The notes: generated by a model from the sequence alone, not told the origin. A DNA stretch of 64,000 bases from Pomphorhynchus laevis (GCA_012934845.2 WNNJ02002748.1:1-64000), one strand, 5' to 3'; numbered from the stretch's first letter, positions 30,975 to 43,884 are shown. Program-made: numbers and translations.

Positions 30975-33812
30975 ATTCAGAGAACACTGACCATTCCTTA
31001 GGGTATCTGATTGTATTTGATAGACCGTGCCTTAGTAAAACCAAAAAGGATTCCAACGCAACTCGTTGCTATTTATCGGTAGGTTATTCAAATTTACGAA
31101 GTCTTCCTGCACAACTTGTAGAGCTTCAATACCATGTTGAGGTTAATGCGTATGATATATTCTGTGTTAGTGAGTCATGGCTACATGAACACATCTTGGA
31201 TGCCACTGTAAATATTCCAGGTTATCGTCTACTTCGAGGGGACAGGAGGTCCAGTATGCGAGGGGGCGGTGTTGCAGTGTACGTTCGAGACCATTTGCTA
31301 ATTTCTGGCATCGATCAAGTTTGTGATCCGCAAGGCTCGTTCGAGAGTATTACCTTTCATATTGGGTATGATCGTGTTGGTATCAGTCTCTGCGTTGTAT
31401 ATCGCTCACCTTCTATGATCACTGATTGTAATCTTCTGAAGTCAGTATTGCGATCGATAAGTATCAGTTCTCATTTCCTTCTTCTAGGAGACTTCAACCT
31501 ACCTAGATCAGATTGGCGGCAAACAATATTTGATGATGGCACCGTCGTAGAAAGAGAAATCTCCCACTTCCTCGCTGATGAACTCTTACTAGTACAACAC
31601 ATTCAAGAGCCCACACGATTTTCTTCCCATAATAATGATACTATACTTGACTTGGTTTTTTTCAAACGTCTTGAAGACATAGCTCGAGTGGATTATCTTC
31701 CACCGATAGGTAACTCTGACCACTGCGTGCTATCACTACAGGTCACCCCAAACTTTAAATTCCGCCATTTTACGGCTCCCATCGTAAAACGGGTTTGGTC
31801 AAAAGTGCTTGATGAGCAAATTTTATCTTTCTGTCAACGTCGTCCACTATCTTTAACAAATACTAAAGAAGTCTCACTAAAAGTGATTGGGGATTACCTT
31901 TTAGGTATTTCTGACGTGTTTGCACCAAAGCGTATCATCTCGCCAAATACTAAATATCCTGTTTGGTTCGATAAGGACCTGAGATTGATGTTGCGAGTAC
32001 GAAATCGTCTTTGGAAGTTATCTCGTTCGCTTCCGTATTACGCCAACATTTATAGGTATCTTAGGAACGTCTGTACTCGTATGAAAACGTTAAAACGTGA
32101 TAAATTCGAATCTACAATCATCAAGGAAGTTAATCGCAACCCCAAGCTATTTTGGTCATATGCTCGGCAAAACGGAACGCTCAACTCTGCAATCAAGCAT
32201 GTGCACTCTGAATGTGGCTTGGTTACAAATGAAACTGATATAGCTGAGACCTTCGCATCCTCGTTCTCTTTATCCACTTTACCACATTGCGATTCTCATA
32301 TGATATGGTACGGGTGCTCTATCCCTCCGCGTAATGAATCCCGGCCAAAGTGGCCCCGATGACATCTCCCCATACCTGCTCAAAGCTTTATCGAGTTACC
32401 TGGCACCATTCCTGACTATTATCTTTGATAAAATTCTGGCCACTGGCAGTGTCCCAGAAGATTGGAAAACTGCAACCGTTGTTCCTATTCCCAAAAAAAT
32501 TTTTGCATCATCCTGTGGTGATTATAGGCCAATAAGCTTAACCTCTTCTCTGTGCAAAGTTCTCGAACGCGCCATCAGCACTAGAGTCTACGATCATCTT
32601 GTCTCTCTTGGTATACTATCGTCCGCTCAACATGGTTTTTGTCACTCCCGTTCTTGTTTGACGAACTTGCTTACCGCGCGCGAAACTTGGACCCAGTCGT
32701 TAAGTTTTGGTAGCTCACTCGATATAATCTTTATTGATTTTTCGAAAGCCTTCGATCGCGTCCCTCATGATGGGATGATTAGGTTGTTAGCACACTACGG
32801 AGTATCCTCCATGTTATGCAATTGGATTCGTGATTTTTTGGACGGGAGATCATTTCAGGTGAGGGTTGGCAATAGCATGTCTTCTACTAGGTTAGTTAAA
32901 TCCGGAGTTCTGCAAGGTACAGTCCTTGGTTCCTTGCTTTTTATTATATTTCTCAATGATCTTCTGTTACGCATAAACAGTCCCTGCCTGGCATTCGCAG
33001 ACGATGTGAAAGTGTGGTGCGATAGCATCTAAGATCCTGATGGCCGGCATCTACAACATGATCTCCAGACAATCTATGACTGGAGCAGTGCTACCGGTAT
33101 GACCATAAATGTAGATAAGTGCGTTCATATGAAACTCGGCAAATGTAAATCTGATCATGAATTCTATTTAGGATGTTATAAGCTTCACAACATTTCTGTT
33201 CATAGAGACCTAGGGATTATTTTGAATAACGACCTTAAAACACGACCGAATACCGATTATATCTACGGTAAAGCCATGAAGGCCTTGTATTGTATTAAGA
33301 ACACATTTAGTAAGCTGCATCCAAAATTATTTAAGCATCTCTACTGTGCGTTAGTCCGTCCGCATGTGGAATACTGCATCGCATCAACTTTTCCATCCAC
33401 CAAGGCTGAGATGAAAAAGACCGAGTCGATTTTACGTAGAGGAACCAAACTTTGCATTACATCTCTTTATTCTTACAATGAGCGCCTAGCTTGCTTAAAA
33501 ATGCCTTCAACGGCCCAGAGGCTACTATATTTAGATCTTGTAGCGATGTGGCATTTGGTTCGTGGAAAAGAGGGGTTCCCATCCAATTCGATAAAATTGA
33601 GAAATTCGCGTCGCAGAGGTCACTCCCTTACGTTATTTAAATTCCCCCATGGCAAAATAAGGAGTGTGAGTAGGCTTTCCCACCGCGCATTGAATGTTTG
33701 GAATTCGCTGCCTGAAGACGTCGTCAATGCTACTAGCAATAGACACTTCAAGAAGATGCTGCTGAAGTGGATTGTGAACTCTAATTTGGATTCGTGGATG
33801 TATTTTAATTGA
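30881..33812 (+). pseudogene. LINE B ORF2: endonuclease-reverse transcriptase (two lesions)
   Basis: ATG at 30881, overlapping ORF1. The endonuclease shows YSNLRSLPAQLVELQ, FCVSESWLHEHI, RGGGVAVYVRD, LLLGDFNLPRSDWR and GNSDHCVLSL, all standard CR1-type AP endonuclease blocks. The first lesion is near 32290-32335, where the frame shifts and some of the linker before the RT appears to be missing. RT then reads SGPDDISPYLLK, DYRPISLTS, AQHGF, FIDFSKAFDRVPHD (motif A), GVLQGTVLGSLLF (motif B) and FADDVKVW (motif C). The second lesion is a single TAA at 33030-33032, after which the same frame continues to 33812. With only two lesions this is the youngest-looking LINE here after the Merlin element. 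Confidence 0.8.
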
Positions 33813-33872
33813 TATTTTAAAATGTAATTTGTGAACAGTTGAAACAGCCATTTGCGGCTAGTAACTTGTACA

Positions 33873-35130
33873 CTATAATAATAATTTATTTTGATTGTGT
33901 TTAGTCACAGCCACTCCGAATTTTTCCAGGTTTGCGTCATACTTCTTTTTGTTGAATTGCCGGGTTTTTGTGGTTATCGAATGTACATTTGTACTAAGGC
34001 TCGAAAATACTCTTGATGTTTGTAGTTCATAATTGTAGCCTACTGGCATCGCAACGTTCGTCCTGGGACCTCCAAAGTCGATTAACAGATTTTTGTATTC
34101 TTTCAAGAAAAGGACGCCTAGAATTACGTCTGAATACATATTCCGTAAAATAATAAACTAGACATTTTCATATGAATCATCATTAAACAGAAAATGCATT
34201 CTACAATGTCCAACTACTTTCTATTTTGTGTTAGCTGCGAGTACGACTTCTATTTCTGAAGGATGTAATGAAATCTAAAATCGTTTATCAATCGTTTAGT
34301 CTATAAAGTTCAGAAAACTTCCCGTATCGACCAGGGCTTCAAAACATTTTCCTTTGATATAAATTTTGGATAACAATTACGAACTTGTCCCCATTTTGGC
34401 AGAGGGTAATACGACTGCATACGTTGGACCTTGGTTGTGTTTTGTGGATTTGCATACCCTAGCAAAATGATCTAGTTTACATCACTTATAGCATATGGCT
34501 TCTATGGCTGGACATGTCATACAAGGGTGTCTAGGTACACCGCAAAAGTAGTAGGGTATATGATTATTCGATTTTAAGTTAACTCTAATTCGATTCAAAC
34601 TTTCCTCAGGTTCAACATATTTTCGTCCTGTATGAGTGGAAGGATTATTACCGTTTCATGAATCACTGCATCATTCCTTGACGAATTTATTATCTTAGAT
34701 CCACTACGATTATATTGTGCGATGCTTTGTTCAGCCGAGTTTAAATACTTGGAAATGGATACTGTTCTGTCTGAATCAGATTGATCAGATTCGAGTAATT
34801 TTTGTCTGATGCTGTCAGATTCAGAGCCTCGTATAAATGAGTATCTAATGAAATCTTGTCTCACTTATTCCGCCAGATAACTGTTTGAAATTACAATCTC
34901 TTGAGAATCTTCATTCGGTGATTGAATTCTTGTGGACAGCAGATGTCTTGCCAAAATTTCGTTTGGCTTTCTAATGTATATTTTGTTGAGCGTTTCGATT
35001 GCGAACTCGTAAGTTTCACAGTATTCAACCAACTTTTAAACGTTGCTACCGAAGTGCATCAACAAGCATTCTAAGTTGCCTGTTGTCGTCCGTAGAAAAT
35101 AATCAAAGTTACGTTTTCAAAGTTTAAACT
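33873..35130 (-). pseudogene. Ty3/Gypsy gag-protease fragment
   Basis: Minus strand. Gag is at about 35030-34595: NEILARHLLSTRIQSPNEDS, then IRGSESDSIRQKLLES, which matches the conserved Gypsy gag core. A CCHC knuckle CYKCCKLDHFARVC lies at about 34500-34455. The aspartic protease active site is ALVDTGSFLNF at about 34355-34320, and the later DVILGVLFLKEYKNLLIDFG block at about 34135-34070 is typical of retropepsins. Stops occur between blocks. RT is not found before LINE B begins, so part of pol was lost or lies beyond recognition. Confidence 0.7.
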
Positions 35131-35704
35131 CTTTGGACTATCAGGGTCTTCTGGTCGTATATCAATTGTACGAACATAATTTTGTGTTGAAATATAATAT
35201 CAATTATATTTCAACACGTGATCAATGTGAGTTCGCTATGAATTCTGATGGTAGTGATTGATTGATCGTTGCATGAAAAACAAAAACAAACCAAGGGGTT
35301 TTATTCGGTACATCTACAATAAAAATAAAGTTATAATAATGATGTTAGTTTTAATATTATGACAATTAGAATCAATAATAGAGCCACTAGATGGCGATAG
35401 CGCCAAAACAAATTTAGTATTTTCCAGATATGCTGCGATTGTGGACGTATGCATGAAACCGAATATAAAACCACCACCTAATTTTAATTTAGAAAATTTC
35501 TCCACATTAGTGGTGCCAGACGCCTGGTGGACGTATATTTATTTCTGTTTTAAAGGCGCTATATTACTGAAAAGCAAAATAATGATAAGAAATTTCTTAA
35601 ATAAACTAACAACCACTAAAAATTAGCTAAAATGAGACATTAGAAAAACAACAACAATTTAGATATGTCGAAGCAAATCAAGCAAATATTCCACATAATA
35701 TTGT
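35131..35704. other. Possible Gypsy 5' flank or LTR remnant
   Basis: If the Gypsy element had a 5' LTR it should lie here. The minus strand has TCTGGCACCACTAATG near 35520, possibly primer-binding-site-like, and an AATAAAACCCC near 35296. No second LTR copy was found to prove it. A 15-bp perfect hairpin (GTGTTGAAATATAAT and its complement, 4-nt loop) is at 35184-35217. Confidence 0.3.
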
Positions 35705-38700
35705 CACGGCCTCAGGTTAAGCAGGATCGGGCCCTCCAGCCAATCCAACACGCCGCTCTCCGACTGAACCACCCAGGATCTTTCACCCACCCTCCGAAGA
35801 GTCCAACCTTAGTCTTTGAAACCTTAGTCTTTGCTCTGTGGGACGTCCTCTCGAAAAGAAAACTAATCCCGAGATAGCCTGTCCCCCAAAGTCGCACGTT
35901 GGTTTCCCAAATCAACAACAGATGCTGAGCATGTTTCATGACCCACCTAGCTTTCTTCAGGATACGTTTAAGTATATCCAGATCAGCTTTTGCCGACCAG
36001 CTCACCGTAACAGTGAACCTCCAGTATTTTACTCGACTTGTGAAGGTAGGGGGTGGTTAATTAGTCAATATGGAAGATAGTGCTTAGAGTGCTATTCTCT
36101 TCAATTTTTTCTTTGTCACATGAGCGCCATGAAAGACAACCACCTGCGATTTGTAGGAATTTAAAATAAGATTGAACATGGGTAACTGATATTTTAATCT
36201 TAAAAGAAACGGCTGATGCCCGAGACCACATCTTTGCACCTGCGTCCAGAGAACAGGGCTGAGCTATCATCGGCGTTTACCACTAGATGTTGATAACGTT
36301 TAAAATTCTTGAATAGTACAATTGATGCATTAAGATATAAGATAGGAGAAAGTGGGGATCCTTGAGGTACACCCTTAATAGGGTAGAACTGACGCGCATC
36401 AGGGTCGTCTTCATAGTAGAACCGCTTGGTGTACAGCAATATCTCCACCCTGTTAACACTTCTCACAGACAACCCGAGGGTCCAGAGAGAGGAGACAACG
36501 AAGGGAATAGAGATGCGGTCAAATTGATCAGAAAAGTCAATGAGAACAGTCACAGCGAGTTGATGATTGTTATCCCGACAAAGCTGATGCACTTTACATA
36601 TTGCTGAATGAACCGAGTGTCCTTTGATAAACCCATGAAAACTTGGTGGGATCAAGTTACGCCTACTTAAATAATTGCGGATTCTACTTGCAAGCTGTTT
36701 TTCGTAGATAGAAATGAGGGAGGTTTGAATCGAAATTGGCCGCAGGTTTTTAGGACATGAGACCGGACTACGCTTGGGTAAAAAAATTCTACGACTAATA
36801 TTGATGCCGGCTACATCGGATTGTGAGACTTAAGGAATTGTGACGGCAACTTATCTTCTTTGATCGGCTATCTAAAGCTGACAGATCCTAGAAGATAGTG
36901 GAGCGACGGATTTGAATGTGCCCGGAAGTGGACCCCAATGGTTAAGGATATCTGTAACAGATAAGTCCCTGCTCCTGAAGTCACCCTAAGTCAGAATTGG
37001 TTCGGGATATTTAGTGGCTCTATAATTATGTAGAGATAGTGATTCTTCCAAAACTCTGTCAAGGCCAATGCTTCCAATCCAACCCACAGCCCTTTCCCTC
37101 CAGCAGATAAACTTATCTTTTTTAAATATTTTCCAAAAGAAAGACTAAGAGGGGCCAAGGTGAGCAAAGCTCGCCTTATCCCTGCTCAGCTAGAACCTAT
37201 ATTTAGAGCTCCAGTATTCATTCGAGAGGGACTGTCTGGCAGAAACAGAGAGATCGGGAAGGTATAGCATTTTAGCCAGGACCTTGAGTTTTGTTGAAGT
37301 GGGATTGTAAATACGACCTTTATAGGTAGTCGAAAGTTGCACGGTAGCTTGCGAAGAGAGGTATGAATTGAATTCAGTCAAACTCTCATTACCAATTCTA
37401 GGGAAGAGTTGGATAGCTGCCTGAAAGAAAGCCACTCTGATGGGATCAAAGTGAAACCTCCTTCTAAGCAACGTATCTTCTTCTATCCGCCAAAGAATTA
37501 GGTCATGAGAGGTGGTCTGTTTTTGAGAGGTGGCGACTTAGTTCATGTTGGCGAATTAGTTCATGAGAGGTGGCGACTGCTCAGTACAGATGGGTTTCAA
37601 TAACCACATCTAATAAACCAGTAATATGTCAAGGAGAGAATTAGTTGTTGAGCAATGAAAGGTGGAAGACGGTGGTTTGTGAATAAGATAGTAGTTCCTG
37701 GCTTTGCGGAGTACTGCATTGATCCAACGACCAGTTCGGTCGTTGAAGTCACCGAGTAACATGTCATAGCCACTACCTAAAATACGATCCAGAGGGTCAC
37801 GGTTCTTGTGAATCTTCTCTGGATGGATATATATAGGCTATACTGATGCGTTTAACGTTTTTTTAGTGATATAGCTAAACAAGACAGGGCTGGACAAGAG
37901 TAGTTTAATATGAGGGGCATGTATCTTAAGGGGCATGTAACTAGGCTTAAAAGACCTTGAGATGAAGTGGAGTGCGGGGGTTATATACAGAGTAAAGTGG
38001 GTGTAGATATGATGTGAGATAAATCGAGTAATGTCCTGAGGGAGACGGATATACCGCGTCCCATAAAGGACAATAACATCTGCATCTCTACCAGATATAA
38101 GACTAAGGGCAGAAGCACCTCCCGCATTCCACTGAAGGATATTTTGTGAAAAAGGATCTTGATTAATTTGTATTGTGTTAATTTAGCTGGAGTGGGATAC
38201 CATCTTCTAGTCGTAACCGGATGTGAGAAGGCTGCCTATCTCACACCCAGCCCACAAGTTGTAGACACTTGCCACGGGTAATATCGTCATCTTCCTTAGT
38301 GCTGAATGCCGTTAGTTCCCAGTCATTTTCATTATTCTTTGACAATTTTATGGACGCAGGGTTCTGTTTGTTAGAAGTAGTCGATCTTTTCTTAGACGCA
38401 AGGCTTTGCTTGTAGGACGTCGATCTCTTCTTGGAGATGTTGCCCTCCGGAGTGTCGGTTGTGGGTGAATTGAGAACGAGATTTACCATACCGGTAACCA
38501 GTATTTCCATTGTTTTTATCGTCTCCAATTACATAGCCTTGAAGATTTTCATTAACTGTTCAGTGTTAAGACCTGACGAGCTGCAGTCTTGATTAAATTT
38601 GGTTGGCGAAGAATCGGTTTTTTCGTGAAATTGCGTGCTTAATGGTGTATTCCTTCAATACTCTACATCTCCTGGACTAGGCCTGGTGTTGCTGGCCACA

Positions 38701-39620
38701 GTTAGAGCGTATAGGTGTAAGTTTGCACTCAAAGATGTGGGATTCGTCAACGGAAACACACGCCACAGGATTTCTTCCTACTCCAGTCAGATCCCCAATG
38801 CCCCCAGCAATGGCATGTGTTACAGTGAGGTCATGTCATATTATTACTGCCAACGTGTGTGAACAACAAGTTGCATCACATAAAGGGATTATATGCTGGA
38901 TTGGCCAGTATGCTGGCATTTTCATCTGCAGTGTTTGCAAAGGCATTCGGCAATTGTGCACCATTATTTTTAATAAACCTTACATTATGAAGATTAAATC
39001 TCTTTTCTAGAGCCTTGATGTCTGCTGCGTCGAGGTCTGGAATTAAATTAGAAATTTTTACTGATCCCATAATAGGCTTGAATGTCAAAGTTCCTTTATG
39101 AGACAATTTATCATTGAAATATTTCGAGAATGCCATGGCCAGATCTGGAGAAACAAATGACAGTCTCTACGTATTGTTTATAACCCTTGCTGTGTTAATA
39201 ATTACTCTGTCTGGATATTCTCCAACGAAAGTTCTCAGCAATTTGTTGAAAAAAAAGTTTCTTGCTATTGGCATTTTTGGTGATATTATTATTAAATTGG
39301 TCAACTTTTTATGGGAGGAAGTTCTTCCTTTTCCTTAGGTAAATGAAAATTAAAAACAGCACTAACCTTGTTTCCTGGAAGGATTTGGATTTCAGGATGA
39401 TTTTTCATCATCTTGATGTTTGTGTAAGCAACATTTTTGCTGGTAAAAGCAAATCCTTTGAAAGCTACGACCTACACAACAATCGCTCCATAGTAAAAAA
39501 AACAAATGGACACTATATTACTGAAAAACAAAATAGTTGTTTTGATGCTGTGCCAGTACACAACTGCTTTGATATTTTGTACTAATGTACTGTGTTATTT
39601 ATCTGTATGTAAACATTTAA
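35705..39620 (-). mobile_element. LINE A copy 4, near full length, decayed
   Basis: Minus strand. ORF1 pieces lie between about 39480 and 38250: FTSKNVAYTNIKMMKN near 39440, NDKLSHKGTLTFKPI near 39100, and the ORF1 tail at 38528-38241. ORF2 starts near 38180 with NILQWNAGGASAL and keeps GRDADVIVLYGTR and MLLGDFNDRTGRW near 37760. The linker LLRRRFHFDPIRVAFFQAA is at 37471 and RT is at 36655-36200 (FHGFIKGHSVHSA, VLIDFSDQFDRI, GVPQGSPLSPILY). Motif C is NADDSS. The conserved 3' end is at about 35705-35780. It has several stops but fewer than copy 1. Confidence 0.78.
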
Positions 39621-39659
39621 CTTTAATAGTGAAAAAAATATGTGAAATATCTGCACGTC

Positions 39660-42600
39660 GGAGGATCTAATGATTGGGAAATTGCAGAGAATTCATGGAA
39701 AACCTGCTGGAAACGAAGATAACTTGCAGTTATTAACTAACAAAGACAATGTAAGTACTGTTTCGGTTATTTCCAGGTGTGCGGGGTACTCCCCAATCCC
39801 CAAACTTCATAATTTAGTTATAATACAACTAAAAGAGTCAACAGTTGTCAACAAAGGGTCAACAGTTGCCAATCGCTTTATCCTCGGCCCCGCTGGAGAA
39901 GGCCGAAATCCTCACTAAGTGCAGTCTTAATCTCTTTATGTAATTCAACCTGGAGTTTAAACTAATCTCTTCTGATTCCTTCACTTACCCTCACTGCAAC
40001 ATATGTCATACGTTGGGGCACTAGTCCTCGACGTGTTCTCAACCTTCAACATGCGGAGTCTGTGGCGTGGGTCACATCATGGAATCGGGCGAGAGGTGCG
40101 CCTCTCCCCCTGTATGCTCTAACTGCGGTGGGCCCCATCCCGCCTGGTCAATAAGATGCCAAGCCTTTAAATCATATAGGGATATGTTTGGTCAAAACGT
40201 AAGTATGAACGCAACGAAAAATTCCTTCTCGAATGTTGCGGCTAGGATGACAGACTCTGAACTCCATAAAATTACCGATAATAAGATTCAATCGGCTTTT
40301 AAAAAATTCGAGGATTTTATCTCAGTTTTGGCTACGGGGCTTTACGCGTCTCCTCTAGTCCAACAAACCGAAGTCAAAGAAAAGAAAGGGGCTCGGCCCA
40401 CGTCATTCCCCCTCTAAGGATTGGCAGACTTCTAAAGGAAAAGGCTTCAAAAGGAGATGAAGATAATGTCCGTGATCAAGTGCCCACTCTGAATGGCGCT
40501 AGTGGTGGAGGGGATAACCCTTCCACCCTTAGCTCCATCTAGAGGTAAGGCAATCCCACAAAGCTGATCTAACACAATGCAGAGTACTCGTGAGCATTTT
40601 CCACTGAATATTCTTCAGTGAAATTCGGGAGGTGCTTCTGCCCTTAGACTTTTATCTTGTAGAGACGAAGATGTTATAGTCCTTCATGAGACGCGATCTA
40701 TCCGTATCCCTCAGGACATTACTCGATTTATCCCAAAGCACATTTGTTCCCAATATATTCCGTACATAACCCCTCCTCACTCCTCTTATTCTCAAGGTCT
40801 TTTAACCCTACTTAAATACTCCTTAAGATCATCCCTTCTACTCAATTATTCTTGTCCAGCCCTTTCTTGTTTAGTAGTTTCACTCTGTAAGAACGGTAAA
40901 CGCCTCAGTCTAGCCAATGTCTACATCCGTCCAGGTGAGATTCACAAGAACCGTGATCTACTGGATAGGATTATTGACAGCAGATATGCCATGGTACTAA
41001 GTGACTTCAACGACAAATCTGGTCGTTGGATTAATGCTCCACTACGCAGAGCCAGGAAAGGTTATCTTTTTCATAAACCTCCGTCCCCCACCTTTCATTG
41101 CACATCAACGAATTCACTCCTCGAAGTATTACTGTTCCATGAAAGGTGGTTGTTAAAACCCTACTGTACGGTGCAGTTCCGTCAATATCTGTTCACCCCT
41201 CATGACTTGATTCGCTGGCGGATAGAGGAAGATAGGCTGCTTAGAAGGAGATTCCACTTTGATCCTATCATAGTGGCTTTATTTCAGGCAGCTATCCAAC
41301 GCTTACCCCGGATTAGTAATTAGAGTTTAACCGAATTTAATTCCTATCTCTCTTCGCAAGCTACCGTGTTGCTTTCGACAACATATAAAGGTCGTATATA
41401 CAGTCCCACTCCGACAAAACTCAAAACCTTAGAATATTTGCTTCGTCTTCTCAATCTCTCTGCTTCTGCCAGGCATGTTCTCTCGAAAGAATATTGGAGC
41501 AATATATATAGGTTTTAACTGGGTAAAAATAGGGCAAGCATTGCTTCCCTTAATCCAGCACAGCTTTCCTCCTGTAAGATATTCAAGAAGGAGAAGTTTG
41601 TCTGTTGGAAGGATAGAGCATTGGGTTGGATTGGTAATATTGGTCTTGATAAAGTTTTGGAGGAGTCAGTTTCCCTACATAATTATGGAGCCTCTCAATC
41701 ACCTCAAACAATCCCGCCTTGAGGATACTTTAGGAGTAGAGATCTATCTGTCACATATATTCTTAACTCCTTGGGACCTCTTCCGGGCACCTCCAAATCC
41801 ATTGCTCAACTCTCTTCTTGTGTCTGTCAGCTTTTGACAGCCGAACAAAGAAGAGAAGTAACTGTCACAATGCTATTAGTCGCCTCATCCGATGTGGCCG
41901 GCATCAAAATCAGTAAACGAATTTTTATTCCAAAAAAGTGTCCGGATCATGTCATAAAGACCTGCGGCCCATTTCGATTCAAAATCCCTACGTGTCGATC
42001 TACGAAAAAGCGCTTGCGCTTAGAATCTCTGATCATCTGAATAGACGAAATTTAATCCCACCAGGTTTCCATGAGTTCTTCAAAGGTCGCTCAGTCCATA
42101 GGTGGTATGTGAAGTGCATCAGTTTTGTCAGGAGAATAGTCATCAACTTGCTGTGGCTGTTTTCCTTGAATTTTCTGCTGCATTTGACTGCATCTTCATT
42201 CCCTTTGGTATCTCTTCTCTCAGGTCCCTCGGGTTGCGTGCGAGAATTGTTAACAGGGTGGAGATACTGCTGTACACTAAGCGATTCTACTATGAAGACG
42301 ACCCTGATGCGTGTCATTTCTACCTTATTACGGGTGTGCCTCAATGCTCCCCTCTCTCCTATCTTATATCTTGCTTATTACATCAATCTATTCAAAATAT
42401 TTAAACGTGATCAACGTCTAGTTGTATACGCTGATGATACCACAGCCTTGCTTTCTGGACTCAGGTGCAAAGACGTAGTCTCGGACATCAGCCGATTCTT
42501 TTTAAGATTAAAAGATTAGTTAACCCGTTCTAATCTTATTTTAAACTCCGTTAAATCGAAGGTGGTTGTCTTTCATGGCACCCCTGCAATAATGCAAAAG

Positions 42601-43040
42601 CTCAAGAGATTAGCACTTTCTGCCCTATCTTCTATTTTGATTAGTCAATCACTCCGTCTTCACGAGTGAGTGAAATACCTGAGGTTCACCATTATTGTGA
42701 ACTGGTCGATCAAACAGCCCTGGATAGACTTAAACGTATCCTGAAGAGAGTTAGATGGGCTCTGAAACGGGCCCAGTATATGTCATTGAAAGGGAAAAAC
42801 TCAGGTGCGCCTCTGTTGCACTTGGATTATCTCGGGATTAGTCTTTTTTTAGAGTACGTAACCCAGAGCAAAGGCTGCTTCTCAAGCTCTTTGTCTCGTT
42901 TACCCAGCATAGTCCGCCTCAATTAAACTCTTGGGGTGGATGAAAGACCCCGGATGGTTTAGTCGAATAGCGGCGTGTTGGATTGGCTGTAGGGCTCAGA
43001 TCCTACCGGACCTGATGTCGTACAGGATGGAAGACGAAAC
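39660..43040 (+). mobile_element. LINE A copy 5, decayed
   Basis: Plus strand and head to head with copy 4. The ORF1 C-terminus at about 39990-40417 has CCHC-type knuckles (CPHCNICHTLGH, CGVCGVGHIMESGERC, CSNCGGPHPAWSIRC). ORF2 begins at 40577 (MQSTREHFPLNILQ, then a stop where Trp is expected). It continues with LANVYIRPGEIHKNRDLLDRI, VLSDFNDKSGRW (41000), LLRRRFHFDPI (41240), LNSLGPLPGTSKSIAQLSS (41760), RT pieces at 41938-42519 including VYADDTTALLSG (motif C, intact), and the C-terminal LDRLKRILKRVRWALKRAQ near 42725. The 3' end motif GCGGCGTGTTGGATTGGCTG is at about 42970. The region at 39660-39960 is only tentatively part of it. Confidence 0.72.
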
Positions 43041-43289
43041 AGATTGGTAAAGAAGATGATTTCTTGCATGTTTTGTATTTTGCTGTTTCTTTTAACTGCC
43101 TATTTAACTGTTGTACTATCTTTTTAAGAAAATCCTTATTATTTACTTTAATAGTTTGAGGGGAATAGGCTAGTGTGATTGCTTAAATCAATATATTACT
43201 TGGAGAGACAAAAGAGAAACGTTTATCGTATTTTAGATAAAATATGATACTTTTTTAGATAAAAAAAGTTTGTGAGATAAATAATATAC
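43041..43289. other. Flank of LINE A copy 5
   Basis: A short AT-rich spacer with no recognised feature before the half-MITE. Confidence 0.35.
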
Positions 43290-43381
43290 AATTTCTGATG
43301 ATGATCCCAACTGGAATCGAAAATTTAATAAATTTGCTACCTCTTGCAGGGCGTCTTGCCATTTCGATTTTGATAATTTAA
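43290..43381 (+). repeat. Family C MITE, single arm
   Basis: About 92 bp (ATTTCTGATGATGATCCC, then GCAGGGCGTCTTGCCATTTC, then GATTTTGATAATT) match the right arm of the hairpin MITE at 49575-49664. The opposite arm is absent, so this is a half element. Confidence 0.65.
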
Positions 43382-43499
43382 CAGTGACCCGAAGCACCTT
43401 TCGTTTCAATGATTTTGTAAACCTTTAAACTTTTTTATTTGAATATCATAGTTAACGTATAGTACGGAATTCATGCATTATTATTCGTGTTAAAATCCA

Positions 43500-43700
43500 G
43501 TTTTAATAATACTTTGATTATTTATATATTTTACAATTTTCTGTTTGATCTGATTTGATATTATTTTTATAGTTTTTTTATAGTTAAAAAGTCTTAATTA
43601 AATTATTATTTAATGATATTGAAGAAAATTAATATCTGTACATATTATGGCAATTTGTAAAATTTAATTATTTAATTTATTATATTTAATATTGTATGTA
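43500..43700 (+). repeat. Family B fragment forming the SF3A3 upstream region
   Basis: The sequence parallels family B as seen at 19520-19690 on the same strand. Shared landmarks in order are ATTTATATATTTTAC, TTTTTATAG, AAATTATT, TTGAAGAAAATNAATATC, ACATATT and AAAATTT with TTATTTAAT. It adjoins the SF3A3 start codon region, so the gene's 5' flank is repeat-derived. Confidence 0.55.
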
Positions 43701-43884
43701 AATATATCATTGTAAATATTAGATGGAAACAATCTAATTATAATGATATTGAAGAAAATTAATATCTGTACATATTATGGCAATTTGTAAAATTTAATTA
43801 TTTAATTTATAATATAATTAAATAAATTATAATTATAATTTATAATTATATGTAAATATATTGTTGTAAATATTAGATGGAAAC
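43611..43884 (+). repeat. Tandem duplication of the SF3A3 leader and start codon
   Basis: Bases 43611-43679 and 43741-43809 are identical, and both copies run on to TGTAAATATTAGATGGAAACA. In the first copy the ATG at 43723 opens only M-E-T-I before a stop. In the second copy the ATG at 43877 starts SF3A3. An AG lies directly before both ATGs and could be a splice acceptor. A spliced leader or a 5' UTR intron is possible but unproven. Confidence 0.85.

Larger units (their letters stand above)
29500..33895 (+). mobile_element. LINE B, CR1-like, nearly full length
   Basis: Plus strand. It comprises a 5' region with the 37-bp tandem repeats, ORF1 (29757-30974), ORF2 (30881 to 33812 with two lesions) and a short 3' UTR with AATAATAATAATT near 33875-33886. 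Its EN and RT motifs place it in the CR1/L2/Rex1 neighbourhood. The element separates the protease and RNase H parts of a minus-strand Gypsy element, so it inserted into that element. The exact insertion ends and a target duplication were not determined. Confidence 0.75.
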
